From SZUA-430 sp040080835 (GTDB lineage: Bacteria; Pseudomonadota; Alphaproteobacteria; Micropepsales; Micropepsaceae), in NCBI GenBank assembly GCA_040080835.1, contig JBEBHP010000006.1:124001-188000 (forward strand): a stretch of DNA of 64,000 nt. The letters run 5' to 3'. A program made the translations under genes and the position numbers. Shown here piece after piece: positions 44,285 to 53,355 of this stretch; within the stretch, counting starts at the first letter, position 1, and the number at the start of each line of letters is the position of its first letter. The notes beneath the pieces were generated by a model that was given only the letters and a program-made list of their open reading frames with translations, was not told the origin of the DNA and searched no databases.

Positions 44285-45094
44285 TCACGCGAAACGTGAC
44301 TTTGCAATTTCGCCATCGACTTCATGGTGTCGACGCGGATTGTCGTCCCGGGATCCAACATAGATCCTGCTCGCCAGCCAGTGTCGGAATCCAAGCCAGG
44401 AAATTTCATGGACCGTTCGCAACATGTAGTCGCGAATTCCAAACATCTTGCGGAGCTTCTTGCGCGACCGCTGGTGCATGGCATCGATTGTCGATGTTCC
44501 AACGTCTGGTTCGACCGGGCGCGGAGAGACACCATAAGTTCGAAGACCGCAATCCCAGGTTCGGCGCAAATCCTGATCAACGGGAAGCGAACGCAGCAAC
44601 TTCCATGACAGGAACTTTCGAGCGCCTCCGGGAGAAATCAGATATGCGCCCGTGCTCGGAGAAACGCGCGTGAATTTGACAAGGTTGTAGGTGCCCGAAA
44701 GTCTCCGGACAGTTACACAGCGACGCTTGTGTGGATTGGACAGCCTTATGATGTCCCACCCCGCTGGCAAAGAGGATAGTGTCTCAAGCAGGTCGCCAAA
44801 GTCAGGGGCAAGGCCAACGTCATCTTCAAGAACCACGGCGGCCTGACCTCGCTCTGCCACCATCGCACAGACCAGCAGATGGCTTGCATAGCACCCGATC
44901 TCACCTGGAAGGAGACCGGAACCGGGAGCACCGTTGTCGTCAAGGAAATACGGTCTGAGCCACTCCAGCAGGTTCAGGCCATGGACAGCCTCAACGCGTT
45001 CGAACGCCAGGCCCAGTCTCTCAAGCTGCTGCGAAACATGCGAGAGACGCTCTTCGTCCTTGCGCAAGTTGATGACATGGATTGGAATGGACAT
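44285..45094 (-). CDS. Glycosyltransferase family 25 (LPS-type)
   Basis: The 269-residue enzyme starts MSIPIHVINLRKDEERLSHV and shows the conserved 'GEIGCYASHL' and the metal-binding 'VVLEDDVGLAPDF' (D-x-D-like) of GT25, with 'STGAYLISPGGARKFL' later. These enzymes add galactose or related sugars to lipopolysaccharide core or surface glycans in the cytoplasm. ATG 45094 is chosen because homology begins there; upstream codons to 45133 look non-coding. Confidence 0.87.
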   Translation of the reverse strand: MSIPIHVINLRKDEERLSHVSQQLERLGLAFERVEAVHGLNLLEWLRPYFLDDNGAPGSGLLPGEIGCYASHLLVCAMVAERGQAAVVLEDDVGLAPDFGDLLETLSSLPAGWDIIRLSNPHKRRCVTVRRLSGTYNLVKFTRVSPSTGAYLISPGGARKFLSWKLLRSLPVDQDLRRTWDCGLRTYGVSPRPVEPDVGTSTIDAMHQRSRKKLRKMFGIRDYMLRTVHEISWLGFRHWLASRIYVGSRDDNPRRHHEVDGEIAKSRFA

Positions 45095-45201
45095 AACCAC
45101 CGCGAGGCCCTGGCATCGGCAGGCTAGGCACAAGTGGTTTGCTGGGGTATCCCATGTTTTGGCGGGTAGATGTTTGTGAACAAATCAATTAGAGGCCTTG
45201 C

Positions 45202-45594
45202 TTGCGAACAGACCTGATCACCTCATCCCTCGAGCGCGCCGCCTCCGAGGGCGATCCCGCGGCGGACGTATATGCGCGCGTGTTCGCAGCACATCCCGCG
45301 ATGGAGAAACTGTTTGTCCGCGACAAGGACGGCTCAGTCCGGGGCCACATGTTCCAGGAGTTGGTCATGGCGCTGCTCGACTATGTCGGACCCAATATCT
45401 ACGGTGGCAATCTCTTCCGCATCGAGCACACAAACCACGAGCAGCTTGGCGTGCCGGCCGATGTCTATCCCCTAATCTTCAATGCCCTCAGGGACACGCT
45501 GCGAGATACACAAGCTGACGAGTGGGGTCCGGACGTGGACGCAGCATGGTCGAAACTGTTGTCCGATCTCGACGCCCTGCTGAAGAAAGGCTAG
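45202..45594 (+). CDS. Single-domain bacterial globin
   Basis: The 130-residue protein has globin-type helices with a probable proximal His in 'RIEHTNHEQLGVPADVYP' and the family's 'HPAMEKLFVRDKDGSVRGHM' segment. It would bind haem and O2 or NO. The start is TTG 45202, with AGAGG five to six bases upstream; there is no ATG. Its stop overlaps the MpaB-family gene stop by four bases. Confidence 0.78.
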   Translation: MRTDLITSSLERAASEGDPAADVYARVFAAHPAMEKLFVRDKDGSVRGHMFQELVMALLDYVGPNIYGGNLFRIEHTNHEQLGVPADVYPLIFNALRDTLRDTQADEWGPDVDAAWSKLLSDLDALLKKG

Positions 45595-46511
45595 GCCGCA
45601 GCAGGCACACCCGCATCAAGGCCTGCAGCTCGCAACAGTCGAGCTTGCTCTGACCGGCTGCGATACAGAAAGTCGCGGGGCAGCCCCAGGCGCTCGCTGG
45701 CCTGGCAGGCCGGAGAATTCACGTCTGCTTTCCGGTCGGCAACCGCGCCAGCAACCTTGAGTGCCAGCCAGTCGGTGGTCGACAAATCATACTCCGGCCC
45801 CAGTTCAAGCTTCTGGCGAATGACCGGCGGCAGGATCGACACTGACGCGCGCGCAAGCGCTCGATGGAGGAACTTCGGCACATTGGGTGCGGCCTTGCCC
45901 GACTGAATGATGGCCAGAAACTCGTGCACGATCGGATGCGGTTCGAAGCGGTCGACGTAACGTTTCATCAGCTCCAGAAACGCGGTCGACGACGCTGGTA
46001 TCGTTTGCGCTCCGTAGAGCCTCCCGACAGTCGCGCCGTCGCGGTAAAATCTTTCCTTGTCGGCATCGCTGAGCGGTGTCACGAACCTGTCATAGGCATT
46101 CAGAAAGCCGTAGGCAGCCGTCGCCGCCACCCAGTCGAGCAGTTCAACATCCAGCGCCTTGTAGGCTTCGCCCTGTGGTGTGTTGCCCTGGACGCGCGCA
46201 TGCATGTTGGTCACGCCCTGGATGACGCGTCTGGCGGCGCTCTCCGGACCATAGCATCCCACCATCGCGGCAATACCCGTTCGCTTGGAGCGTCCGATGG
46301 GATCGGCCTTGTAGGTTGAATGATCCCACACGCCCGATCGGATTCGCGCATCTGCAAATTCCATGAGCACGGCCGCGACGCCGCCAACGCCCAGCGCCAC
46401 CTGATTCTTGAAGATGCGCCATTGCACGGATGAAGGATGTTGCAGTGACCTCTCGCCGTTCGGGGTCAAGAAATCAACTTTCCAGCCGAGATAGGTTTCC
46501 TGTCCGGACAT
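45591..46511 (-). CDS. MpaB/DUF2236-family oxygenase-like protein
   Basis: The 306-residue protein carries 'LMEFADARIRSGVWDHSTYK' and 'RVIQGVTNMHARVQG', the signature of the MpaB/DUF2236 family, which includes latex-clearing (Lcp) haem oxygenases. The conserved Arg and Asp of the first motif and the H-x-R of the second are present. The product is without a signal peptide. ATG 46511 has CAGGAAC upstream. Actual activity in this family varies and the substrate is unknown. Confidence 0.82.
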   Translation of the reverse strand: MSGQETYLGWKVDFLTPNGERSLQHPSSVQWRIFKNQVALGVGGVAAVLMEFADARIRSGVWDHSTYKADPIGRSKRTGIAAMVGCYGPESAARRVIQGVTNMHARVQGNTPQGEAYKALDVELLDWVAATAAYGFLNAYDRFVTPLSDADKERFYRDGATVGRLYGAQTIPASSTAFLELMKRYVDRFEPHPIVHEFLAIIQSGKAAPNVPKFLHRALARASVSILPPVIRQKLELGPEYDLSTTDWLALKVAGAVADRKADVNSPACQASERLGLPRDFLYRSRSEQARLLRAAGLDAGVPAAA

Positions 46512-46588
46512 GCGCGTTCCTGGGTTCAAGCAGTGGGGCTGCCGAACTTACACGCGGTTTGGCAAAAGCCAAATGTCGCGCCGAAGTT

Positions 46589-47020
46589 TCAGCGTGGCGT
46601 AACGGTAATGCCCCAACCCTGCGCCAGCTCCAGCCGTTGAGCAGTTGTTCCTGCGTTGTATCGGATCGTAACCGGCTTGTCCGATTCCGTCGGCTCGAGG
46701 CCCGCGAACACCTGTGCCGACGACAGCTTGAAGCTTGGTAGTGTGGCTTCGAGAGTGATGAAAAGCTTGGAGGGGCTTATCACGCTCGCAGCGTTGTAGG
46801 TGACTGACAGGTCGTGCGTGGTGTTGCACGTTTGCCTGACAACCGCATTGATCGCGAGTGGCGTGATCGTCAGAAGCTGGGAACTGACGATCTCGGCCTG
46901 GCACGCGATGGGTACGGATGAGTGGACCTCCATGTTCGCCGTGTCGCCCGCAATGGCGTTGAACCGCGACGCCGGGAACAGCACGACGGCCATCAATAGA
47001 AGAAAGCGAATATTGCTCAT
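46589..47020 (-). CDS. Terminal secreted subunit of the pilus operon (unusual, 143 aa)
   Basis: The 143-residue precursor has a signal peptide (cleavage near AIAG). A small beta-rich domain follows with Cys residues in 'PIACQAEIV' and 'RQTCNTTHDLSVTYN' and a C-terminal strand ending 'GITVTPR'. The Cys spacing and pattern recall pilin domains, but it is not a clear spore-coat-U subunit. It is the last gene of the chaperone-usher run, 49 bases after the tip gene, a position where Csu-type operons normally end. It may be an extra pilus or anchoring component. Confidence 0.65.
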   Translation of the reverse strand: MSNIRFLLLMAVVLFPASRFNAIAGDTANMEVHSSVPIACQAEIVSSQLLTITPLAINAVVRQTCNTTHDLSVTYNAASVISPSKLFITLEATLPSFKLSSAQVFAGLEPTESDKPVTIRYNAGTTAQRLELAQGWGITVTPR

Positions 47021-47069
47021 CGGATTTGGTTCCTGCATTGCCGCCCGGAGGGCGCAACCCTTGTCATGT

Positions 47070-47975
47070 CTAGAGTGGTGATACATTTACCGTCAGGGTG
47101 TCCTGGTAGTTTCCCGACGGTCGCCCCACCACGTCGCCCACCTGCACCGACATTGGATAGTTCACACCATCCAGCGTGATCGGTGGGCTTCTGGTGATGG
47201 CCGCGCCGGAACTTCCGAGCGGCACGCTGGCGCCGTCAATTTGCAGCGAATATGGCACACCCGGGTCCGTCTTCAGCGTCACGTGCTTCAGTTTTCCAAG
47301 GTTTGCCGAGGTGACATTGATCGATACAGGCGCGGTCGCACGCACCTGTACGATTGCGCTTCGGACCGCGCCCAGCGTCAGCGTTCCAAAGTCCAGCCTG
47401 TCGAGCGCAAACGGCGCACCAAATGCGCCCGATGCCCCGGCAATATTGACCTGCGCGCGCGGTTCAACCACGCCGGCAGCGCTGGCGGTGCGATCAGTAC
47501 CGATGGCAACATTGGGGCCGGAACTCACGCGGAACAGACGGAAGGTCAGGATATCAGCATAGGTCGATGCCGGTGCGATCAGTCCTGCCCCGACACGCAC
47601 GCGAAGTGTTACGGACTTCGTCTTGCCGCCGGACACGGATATTGATCCGATCGGCGATGTGATGTTGTTCGAAAACACAGCGCCACCCGGCCATTCAAGC
47701 GTATACCTCAACTCATTGGAACCATTCTTGAACGAGCGCGGCACGCCCTGGACGGGGCTTGCAATTGCAAGTCCTACCGAACAGCTGTCCGATCCGGAGT
47801 TGGTGAAATCCACGGTGTAGTTGACCGTGCGCGCCAGCCCTTCAAACGGGTCGTAGACAACATTGGGGATCGGACTGACGTTCGAAATGCTGACGTTGCA
47901 GGCCGCATGGGCATTGACGGCAAAAGCAAGCGTACTCGCAAGGAACGCTGCCATAGACGCTTTGACGTTTCTCAT
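47070..47975 (-). CDS. Spore-coat-U-type tip adhesin (CsuE-like)
   Basis: The 301-residue exported protein contains two spore-coat-U-type domains. The first begins 'CNVSISNVSPIPNVVYDPFE' after the signal peptide. The second ends 'GNYQDTLTVNVSPL', whose last strand is the one donated to or recognised by chaperone and usher. Two-domain subunits of this kind form the fibre tip in archaic chaperone-usher pili. It follows the usher gene directly. ATG 47975 is preferred; GTG 47984 overlaps the usher stop. Confidence 0.87.
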   Translation of the reverse strand: MRNVKASMAAFLASTLAFAVNAHAACNVSISNVSPIPNVVYDPFEGLARTVNYTVDFTNSGSDSCSVGLAIASPVQGVPRSFKNGSNELRYTLEWPGGAVFSNNITSPIGSISVSGGKTKSVTLRVRVGAGLIAPASTYADILTFRLFRVSSGPNVAIGTDRTASAAGVVEPRAQVNIAGASGAFGAPFALDRLDFGTLTLGAVRSAIVQVRATAPVSINVTSANLGKLKHVTLKTDPGVPYSLQIDGASVPLGSSGAAITRSPPITLDGVNYPMSVQVGDVVGRPSGNYQDTLTVNVSPL

Positions 47976-47980
47976 TGGAC

Positions 47981-50500
47981 TCACGTTCCCTTGTTTCCGG
48001 CAACAACATTTCCCACGTCGATCGTGCCAGCCGAACCGGCAGGCACTTCTATCGGCACGACGAATTCGAGTGATGGACCCAGTGCCATCATGTATTTGCC
48101 GGGTGCGAGGCCCTCAGCGAAAAAACGCCCAGCCTTGTTTGTGAATACGAGAACGGGAGTTGCATCCGCCCGGTCACGAGACCGCAACTCGCCTCCGAGC
48201 AGTGCAAGCGGTTTGCCATCCAGCCCCATGACGGTACCGACCACGACGTGGGAAGCATCTGATCCAACCGTCAGCGCGTAGCCAGACGCAGCACCGGGCA
48301 TAAGGTCAAACTGTCCTGTACCGGCATCGTAGCCGGAAGGCAGGTTTTCGACGTCAAGATAGATCGATTGTGGCTGATAGGCATTGCCCGCCGATACCAG
48401 CGCCGGGCCAAACAAGCCAGTCTCTGCTTGAAGGCGTCGACTGTCCTTGCTCTGAGAGACACCGACGTCGCTTCCATCAAGCGTTTCATGCGCAGCAATG
48501 ATCGCAAAGCGCTGACCGACCGGGCGACCCCAGGCCACACTGTCACCGGCAAACGCCAGCTGTGTCGACAGCATGTAGGACGAACGCTGCGACTGGATCA
48601 AATTCATCTCCGCATCCGCGATGGCGTCGTGCTGGAGTGTCAGGCCGAAGCGATTGGCGTTGTAGGCGAATTCGCCGCTGCCGGTGCCGCGGTCCTGGTC
48701 GCGGGTTGCCGCAAACCTGAGGCCATAGTCATCAACTTCGTCGCGTTGATAGCGTGAATATTCAATCTGCACTTGATCATTGCGGGTGTCGTAGGTCGAT
48801 CGGACATTCTCGCGCCCGGAAAGCGGAATGGAAAGAGAGACAAGCAGGCGATTGTCGTCAGCGAGTCCTGCCTTCTCTACACGCTCTCCCGAAGCCATCA
48901 CATCGAGGAAGCCCAGATGCTGGCTGAGGCTCAAGCCATAGCGGGTTTCATCGGGTTCGCTGTCCCGGCCCTGCGTGTAAGATGCCGACAACCCGCCGCC
49001 GAAATTTAGCGGCATCTGGAACGACATGCGGCCGCGCATCTCGGTGGCACGGGTTTCATTGGGTGTTAAAGTGCCAAGGCTTGCAAAGAGCTGGCTAGTT
49101 CTCTGGTACGACAGGTTGATCTGCGGGCTCTTGATGAACCAGAGTTCCTCGGCAGAGACATCATAGCTTGCAAGGTATGATGAGCCTTCGCCTAAACTCC
49201 TGATGTCGCTCCAGGCTGCAACGACGCCAATATTGCCGATCGGGCTTGCCCATGCGAGCTCACCACCCGCAAGCCACTGCAACTCGTCGCCCTGGACGTT
49301 CGTGCCGACGGTAACGTCGCTGCTCAGGCCATAGCGGAGATAGGTGCTGACCGCAGGTTTGTTGTCGTCATAGGTGATGTCGTCGGCCGTGCCACGCAAT
49401 TGGGGGACGCCGACTGTTGCACCGAATTCGGCGACGCCCTTCGCCAGCAGCTGCGAACTGAAGAACTGCGAGAAGGCAGCGACAAGATGGCGACCGTACT
49501 CATCGACGATGTAGAGTTCGACATCGTTCAGGCCATTGAACAGGGGAAAGTCCTTCAGGTCATACTGGCCCGCATCAAGCCTGAGCGTCCGGATCGTCGC
49601 GCCATTGATGACGACGTCGACGGTGGACGACCTGTCGAGCGAGAATCTGAATAGCCCCGACGGTCTGACGTTTCTGAAAGGCTGAAGTTCACCGAACTGG
49701 CGCTGGATCGACAAACCGCCCAGGATTGGCGACGACTGAAAGCCTGCAGGCACCGGCGTGACGTCCCCGACGGATGTCCGCAGCACGTTTTCAACATCGT
49801 CGTGCATCAGCACAGCATTTCCGCGATGAAACGGATCCGCAGCCGCCTCATCATATTCGCCTTGCGCGAAGAGATAGATGCCGCTGTTCCCAAACATGTT
49901 GAGCGACAGGTCGCCGGATACACGAAACGGATCCCAGCCCTGAGACGCTTCCGGACTCCACACATAGCTCTGCCGGGCATTCAGGAGCAGCGTCCCCGAA
50001 AAACGTTCAGGTTTGAGCATGTCTTTGGAATTGAGCCCCGGTTCCGTTGCATCCATGGCCGAGATGGACTGGCCGCCCTGCTTTGAAACGGGAATCGAGA
50101 CGCGCAGTTCCAGCTTTGCAGTGTCGTAGGTAACGGTAACGCCGGCAGGTGAAAATGCAGTGATCCCTGCCACCTGCTGGCCGCCTGCTGCCGCTTTCAA
50201 CTGGGCAATCGTCTCGGGAGCGAGCCGCTCGCCCAGCAGGTTGATGAAGCGGTCGACGTTGACGCTGATGTTTCCGTCTGGCGAAGCGGCAACGGGCACG
50301 TCGCCCAGATAGGCGCCCTGGAAGATCAGGGGAAGCGAAAGGTTATAGGTCCTGACGGTCTGCGCAGTCCGCACGTCATCCGCTTCAGCGGCGTTTGCAA
50401 CGATCATAGCAAGCAGCCCGGAACATAGAACGGCAAGCAGCCTGGACGATTGGCTGCCCGCGTTCTGAAGGGGAAGGGCGTGCGCATGGCGATGATGCAT
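47981..50500 (-). CDS. Fimbrial usher, archaic (Csu-type) outer membrane pore
   Basis: The 839-residue usher has a signal peptide, an N-terminal periplasmic chaperone-binding domain and a 24-strand barrel region. Motifs include 'NVRPSGLFRFSLDRSSTVDV', 'IRTLRLDAGQYDLKDFPL' and 'LYIVDEYGRH', typical of FimD/PapC/CsuD. C-terminal domains include 'DASHVVVGTVMGLDGKPLAL' and 'AGRFFAEGLAPGKYMM'. It forms the outer-membrane channel through which pilus subunits polymerise. It lies between the chaperone and tip genes. Confidence 0.95.
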   Translation of the reverse strand: MHHRHAHALPLQNAGSQSSRLLAVLCSGLLAMIVANAAEADDVRTAQTVRTYNLSLPLIFQGAYLGDVPVAASPDGNISVNVDRFINLLGERLAPETIAQLKAAAGGQQVAGITAFSPAGVTVTYDTAKLELRVSIPVSKQGGQSISAMDATEPGLNSKDMLKPERFSGTLLLNARQSYVWSPEASQGWDPFRVSGDLSLNMFGNSGIYLFAQGEYDEAAADPFHRGNAVLMHDDVENVLRTSVGDVTPVPAGFQSSPILGGLSIQRQFGELQPFRNVRPSGLFRFSLDRSSTVDVVINGATIRTLRLDAGQYDLKDFPLFNGLNDVELYIVDEYGRHLVAAFSQFFSSQLLAKGVAEFGATVGVPQLRGTADDITYDDNKPAVSTYLRYGLSSDVTVGTNVQGDELQWLAGGELAWASPIGNIGVVAAWSDIRSLGEGSSYLASYDVSAEELWFIKSPQINLSYQRTSQLFASLGTLTPNETRATEMRGRMSFQMPLNFGGGLSASYTQGRDSEPDETRYGLSLSQHLGFLDVMASGERVEKAGLADDNRLLVSLSIPLSGRENVRSTYDTRNDQVQIEYSRYQRDEVDDYGLRFAATRDQDRGTGSGEFAYNANRFGLTLQHDAIADAEMNLIQSQRSSYMLSTQLAFAGDSVAWGRPVGQRFAIIAAHETLDGSDVGVSQSKDSRRLQAETGLFGPALVSAGNAYQPQSIYLDVENLPSGYDAGTGQFDLMPGAASGYALTVGSDASHVVVGTVMGLDGKPLALLGGELRSRDRADATPVLVFTNKAGRFFAEGLAPGKYMMALGPSLEFVVPIEVPAGSAGTIDVGNVVAGNKGT

Positions 50501-50524
50501 CGTGCCTGGATGTCCCGAAACCGT

Positions 50525-51250
50525 TTACGGCTTCGCCTCGACGAAATTGAATTTGGCCGAAAGGCCGGTCGAAGGCGCCTTGTCCGGCTTGGGCACTTCA
50601 ACAATCCTGCTGCCGCCCGGGAGTATCCAGCTCGTGCCCAGTGCCTTCTTCCAGGCCTCGTCCTTGATGGTTTTTGTGAACGAGCCGCCGCTGATATCAA
50701 GGCTCGACAGCGCAAGGTTCGCATACTTGTTGCCCGAATTGTGAAGCGTGACTTTCAGGGTCTTGCCTGTCGCCTCTACCGAAGTGGCTTCAACGCTCGC
50801 CTTTGCACCAGCAGGTACAATGTTGGCGACCGTCGAGAAATTGAACACGAACTGCACGCCGCTTTTGCCATCATTGGGTAATTGAACAGGCACCTGTTTG
50901 ACGGTGACAGTATAGGTCGATGACTGGTCGAGCTTCTGCTGACCCACATACTGGATGCGCACGGCTTGTGTCGCGCCGGGCTGAACAATGGCCTGGGGCG
51001 GAAAGAGGACGAAATCCTGGTCAGCCGGTTCACGGGACTCCTTGCCAGCTTCATCAAACAGGCGCTTTTCAGCGACCATTTCAATGGTGATCGGACTGCT
51101 GTTTGTGTTGTTGACCCGAATGACCGCGCTCGCGCCCTGGCCGGACGGCTGCATGTCATAGATCATCGGAGAAACCTGATAGGCGTCGGCAATTCCCACA
51201 AGCGTGAGAACCAGTGCCGTCGGAACGAGAATGCTGAGAATTCGATTCAT
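50525..51250 (-). CDS. Periplasmic pilus chaperone (CsuC-like)
   Basis: The 241-residue precursor starts MNRILSILVPTALVLTLVGI, with GGAAGC before the ATG at 51250. The PapD fold is seen in 'VSPMIYDMQPSGQGASAVIR', 'ITIEMVAEKRLFDEAG', 'DFVLFPPQAIVQPGATQAVR' and the second domain 'KTLKVTLHNSGNKYANL'. It escorts subunits from the Sec exit to the usher. The longer in-frame extension to 51361 overlaps the pilin gene and is not used. Confidence 0.92.
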   Translation of the reverse strand: MNRILSILVPTALVLTLVGIADAYQVSPMIYDMQPSGQGASAVIRVNNTNSSPITIEMVAEKRLFDEAGKESREPADQDFVLFPPQAIVQPGATQAVRIQYVGQQKLDQSSTYTVTVKQVPVQLPNDGKSGVQFVFNFSTVANIVPAGAKASVEATSVEATGKTLKVTLHNSGNKYANLALSSLDISGGSFTKTIKDEAWKKALGTSWILPGGSRIVEVPKPDKAPSTGLSAKFNFVEAKP

Positions 51251-51344
51251 CGCTGCTTCCATGTGTTGGGTGTAAACACGAAACCCGGGGCCCGGTTGAA
51301 ACCGGACCCCGATCATTGCTTCGTTATCGGTCAGACCCGAAACA

Positions 51345-51806
51345 TCACGGGGCGACGTCAATCGTCAGCACGTCTGCATACTCACCGGCGACGGTAAGGT
51401 CACTCTGGAGAGCCACGTCGAACGAACGATGGATCGGGAAGTTTGCCGCTGCGCCCGAGGCCCGCACCAGCGAAACGCCAGCCTGTGCAACAGTCGAGTC
51501 AACTATTTCGCCGTCGAACGAAATATTGTAGGCGGCGTTGACGTTCTCGGTCGCATTGTGCAGTCCGCCATTGAGGCTGGTAAACGTCAGCGTCAGGTCG
51601 GAAAGTTCAAAGTTGCACGTTGTGTCGAAAGCGCCGGAAGCGGTCGCTGCCGCTGACGGACCAACCGTCAGGTCAGTCGATGCAGATGCAATCGAGCATT
51701 GCTTGCCGACCGAACTCGACAGGTGGAAATCGACCGAACCAGCCGCATAGGCTGACCCGATGCTGCCAACGGCAATTGCTGCAGTAGCCAAAAGAATAGT
51801 ACGCAT
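51345..51806 (-). CDS. Spore-coat-U-type major pilin
   Basis: The 153-residue precursor has a signal peptide (cleavage near SAYA-A). The spore-coat-U fold shows two Cys ('GKQCSIASA' and 'FDTTCNFELSDLTLTF') and the C-terminal strand 'AGEYADVLTIDVAP'. A GGAGAT ribosome-binding site precedes the ATG. A CsuA/B-like main fibre subunit is the best reading, from size and position next to the chaperone. Confidence 0.88.
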   Translation of the reverse strand: MRTILLATAAIAVGSIGSAYAAGSVDFHLSSSVGKQCSIASASTDLTVGPSAAATASGAFDTTCNFELSDLTLTFTSLNGGLHNATENVNAAYNISFDGEIVDSTVAQAGVSLVRASGAAANFPIHRSFDVALQSDLTVAGEYADVLTIDVAP

Positions 51807-51932
51807 GAAATATCTCCAACTCTATTGGTGTGAGGGGGGAGGCACTTGAAAACTCCTCACCAGAGTGCCCGTTGCACTATGGTCAGGAGTCGATCCCGGC
51901 TTCTGACGAACCGGAATTGCAATGCGCCCTCG

Positions 51933-52544
51933 TCAGGGCGAAATTGTGTACGTGAGGGTGTCCTTGTAATCGCCTGCGACCAGGCCCGACGTTGGGCCGG
52001 AAATGGTGACAGAGTAAGTGCCGATCTGTTCTGCGCCGTTGACGCCCGAGAGCAACGCAAAGGCAAATGGGCTGGTCCAGACGGCCGGACTGCCCGATGC
52101 AACGGGGTTGCCCTGGATCGACCAGTTGACCTGATAGGCAACTGCGTCAGTTCCGCCGTCGCGCTTGAGGGCGCCGTTGGCTGATTGAACCGTCAACTGT
52201 ACCGCACCGGAGGTGGCAAGATTGCAAGTAAAGCCGAATGAACCCAGCGACTTCACACCGCCAGCCGTCATGTCACCAAGAGTTGTGACTGACGGCAGCG
52301 TCGTAAAAGCACAAATGGAAGGAATGTTCCCGGTCAGTTGCAACTGCGCAGTGTCGCGCGTTGCACCATAACTCTCCACGACGAAAGCGCCTGATCCGGC
52401 TGATGCAAGTATGGCAACGATCAAGGCACGCGTCGGACTTATATTCCGGAACCACTCCACGTCGAACCACCCCAGCCTGCGCCCCCAGTGTCTGGTGTAA
52501 CGCACGCATTGCGAACTGTTGAAAATGAAAAATGACGCAACCAT
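51933..52544 (-). CDS. Second spore-coat-U-type pilin subunit
   Basis: The 203-residue frame contains one spore-coat-U domain ('GNIPSICAFTTLP', 'LGSFGFTCNLATSGAVQLTV') ending 'AGDYKDTLTYTISP'. The N-terminal part before the signal-like 'TRALIVAILASAGSGAFVVE' is long and odd; a GTG at 52460 would give a 175-residue precursor and is a good alternative start. It is the first gene of the pilus operon. Confidence 0.82.
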   Translation of the reverse strand: MVASFFIFNSSQCVRYTRHWGRRLGWFDVEWFRNISPTRALIVAILASAGSGAFVVESYGATRDTAQLQLTGNIPSICAFTTLPSVTTLGDMTAGGVKSLGSFGFTCNLATSGAVQLTVQSANGALKRDGGTDAVAYQVNWSIQGNPVASGSPAVWTSPFAFALLSGVNGAEQIGTYSVTISGPTSGLVAGDYKDTLTYTISP

Positions 52545-53021
52545 TTACGCTGCACGAACTGCCGATGTTGAGCCATCGATCAAGTGCATCGTGTACGGAC
52601 TATTCGTGATTCGGCTGGACCCTGATAGAAACGAGAGCGTGCATTCGCAATCACGCGCGCGGCGTCTCGAAAAATTTGACTGCCGGGATGTTTGTGGAAC
52701 GCGAGAACCTCTTCGCCGTTGTTTTGCAAACGAAAATTCATCCCATGCCTTGCACTCCACATTGTCCCTTAATTAGTCAGTGCACGAATGAGTTGCGTGC
52801 AGTTGCGTGTGCGCGTTCGTGGGACTGCTTGAAACCCTCGAACCGGCCACCAGGCCGAAGACCAATTGGCGCGGTTGCAAGCCTTGCCCGACTGCGTGTA
52901 AGAGTTGGTCTGTGGAGAGCCAGGCGTCAGCTAATTTGTTGAATTCTCGGGAAAAATTGTTTTCGGTTGCCCCAATGATGGATTTTCCCGATCCGCATTC
53001 TTCTTCAAGTACTTACGATGC

Positions 53022-53069
53022 TCCGTGTGCTGAATGTGTGCAGAATCCGTGTGCTGAATGTGTGCAGAA
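53022..53069. repeat. 24-bp tandem repeat, two exact copies
   Basis: The unit beginning TCCGTGTGCTGAATG occurs twice head to tail at 53022-53045 and 53046-53069 with no mismatch. Confidence 0.85.
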
Positions 53070-53116
53070 AGAGAGCGCACAGGATCGCAAGTGAGCGCAC
53101 CAAAGTTCGGCAAAGT

Positions 53117-53194
53117 GCACACGACGCACCGAAGCGTGTGCATTCACTCGTTTGGTCCTGCGCACACGATGCGGAGAAGCGTGTGCACTCACTC
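53117..53194. repeat. Two imperfect direct copies of a hairpin unit, period 45
   Basis: GCACACG and CGTGTGC flank an 11-base loop at 53117-53141 and again at 53162-53186, each followed by CA(T/C)TCACTC. Confidence 0.8.
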
Positions 53195-53355
53195 AATGGC
53201 AGAATTTCCCAGTGCGATAATCTGACGGTACTTATGACGGTATCGGCCCTGGACAAGTGCCTCGCGCTGGGCGCGGGCTTCAACAATCTGACGCGCCGGC
53301 ACAGTCCCGTTGATCATCGGTCCCACACCAATCAAGGACCGCCCAGGGCCCAGGG

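Larger units (their letters stand above)
52545..53355. other. Repeat-rich intergenic region upstream of the pilus operon
   Basis: No reliable gene. It contains a 24-bp tandem duplication (53022-53069) and two 33-bp imperfect copies of a GCACACG/CGTGTGC hairpin unit (53117-53149, 53162-53194). The first 150 bases should hold the pilus promoter. Confidence 0.5.

Noticed and set aside
52545..53355. CRISPR array at the repeats
   Set aside because: Only two copies of each unit, with no regular repeat-spacer pattern and no cas genes.
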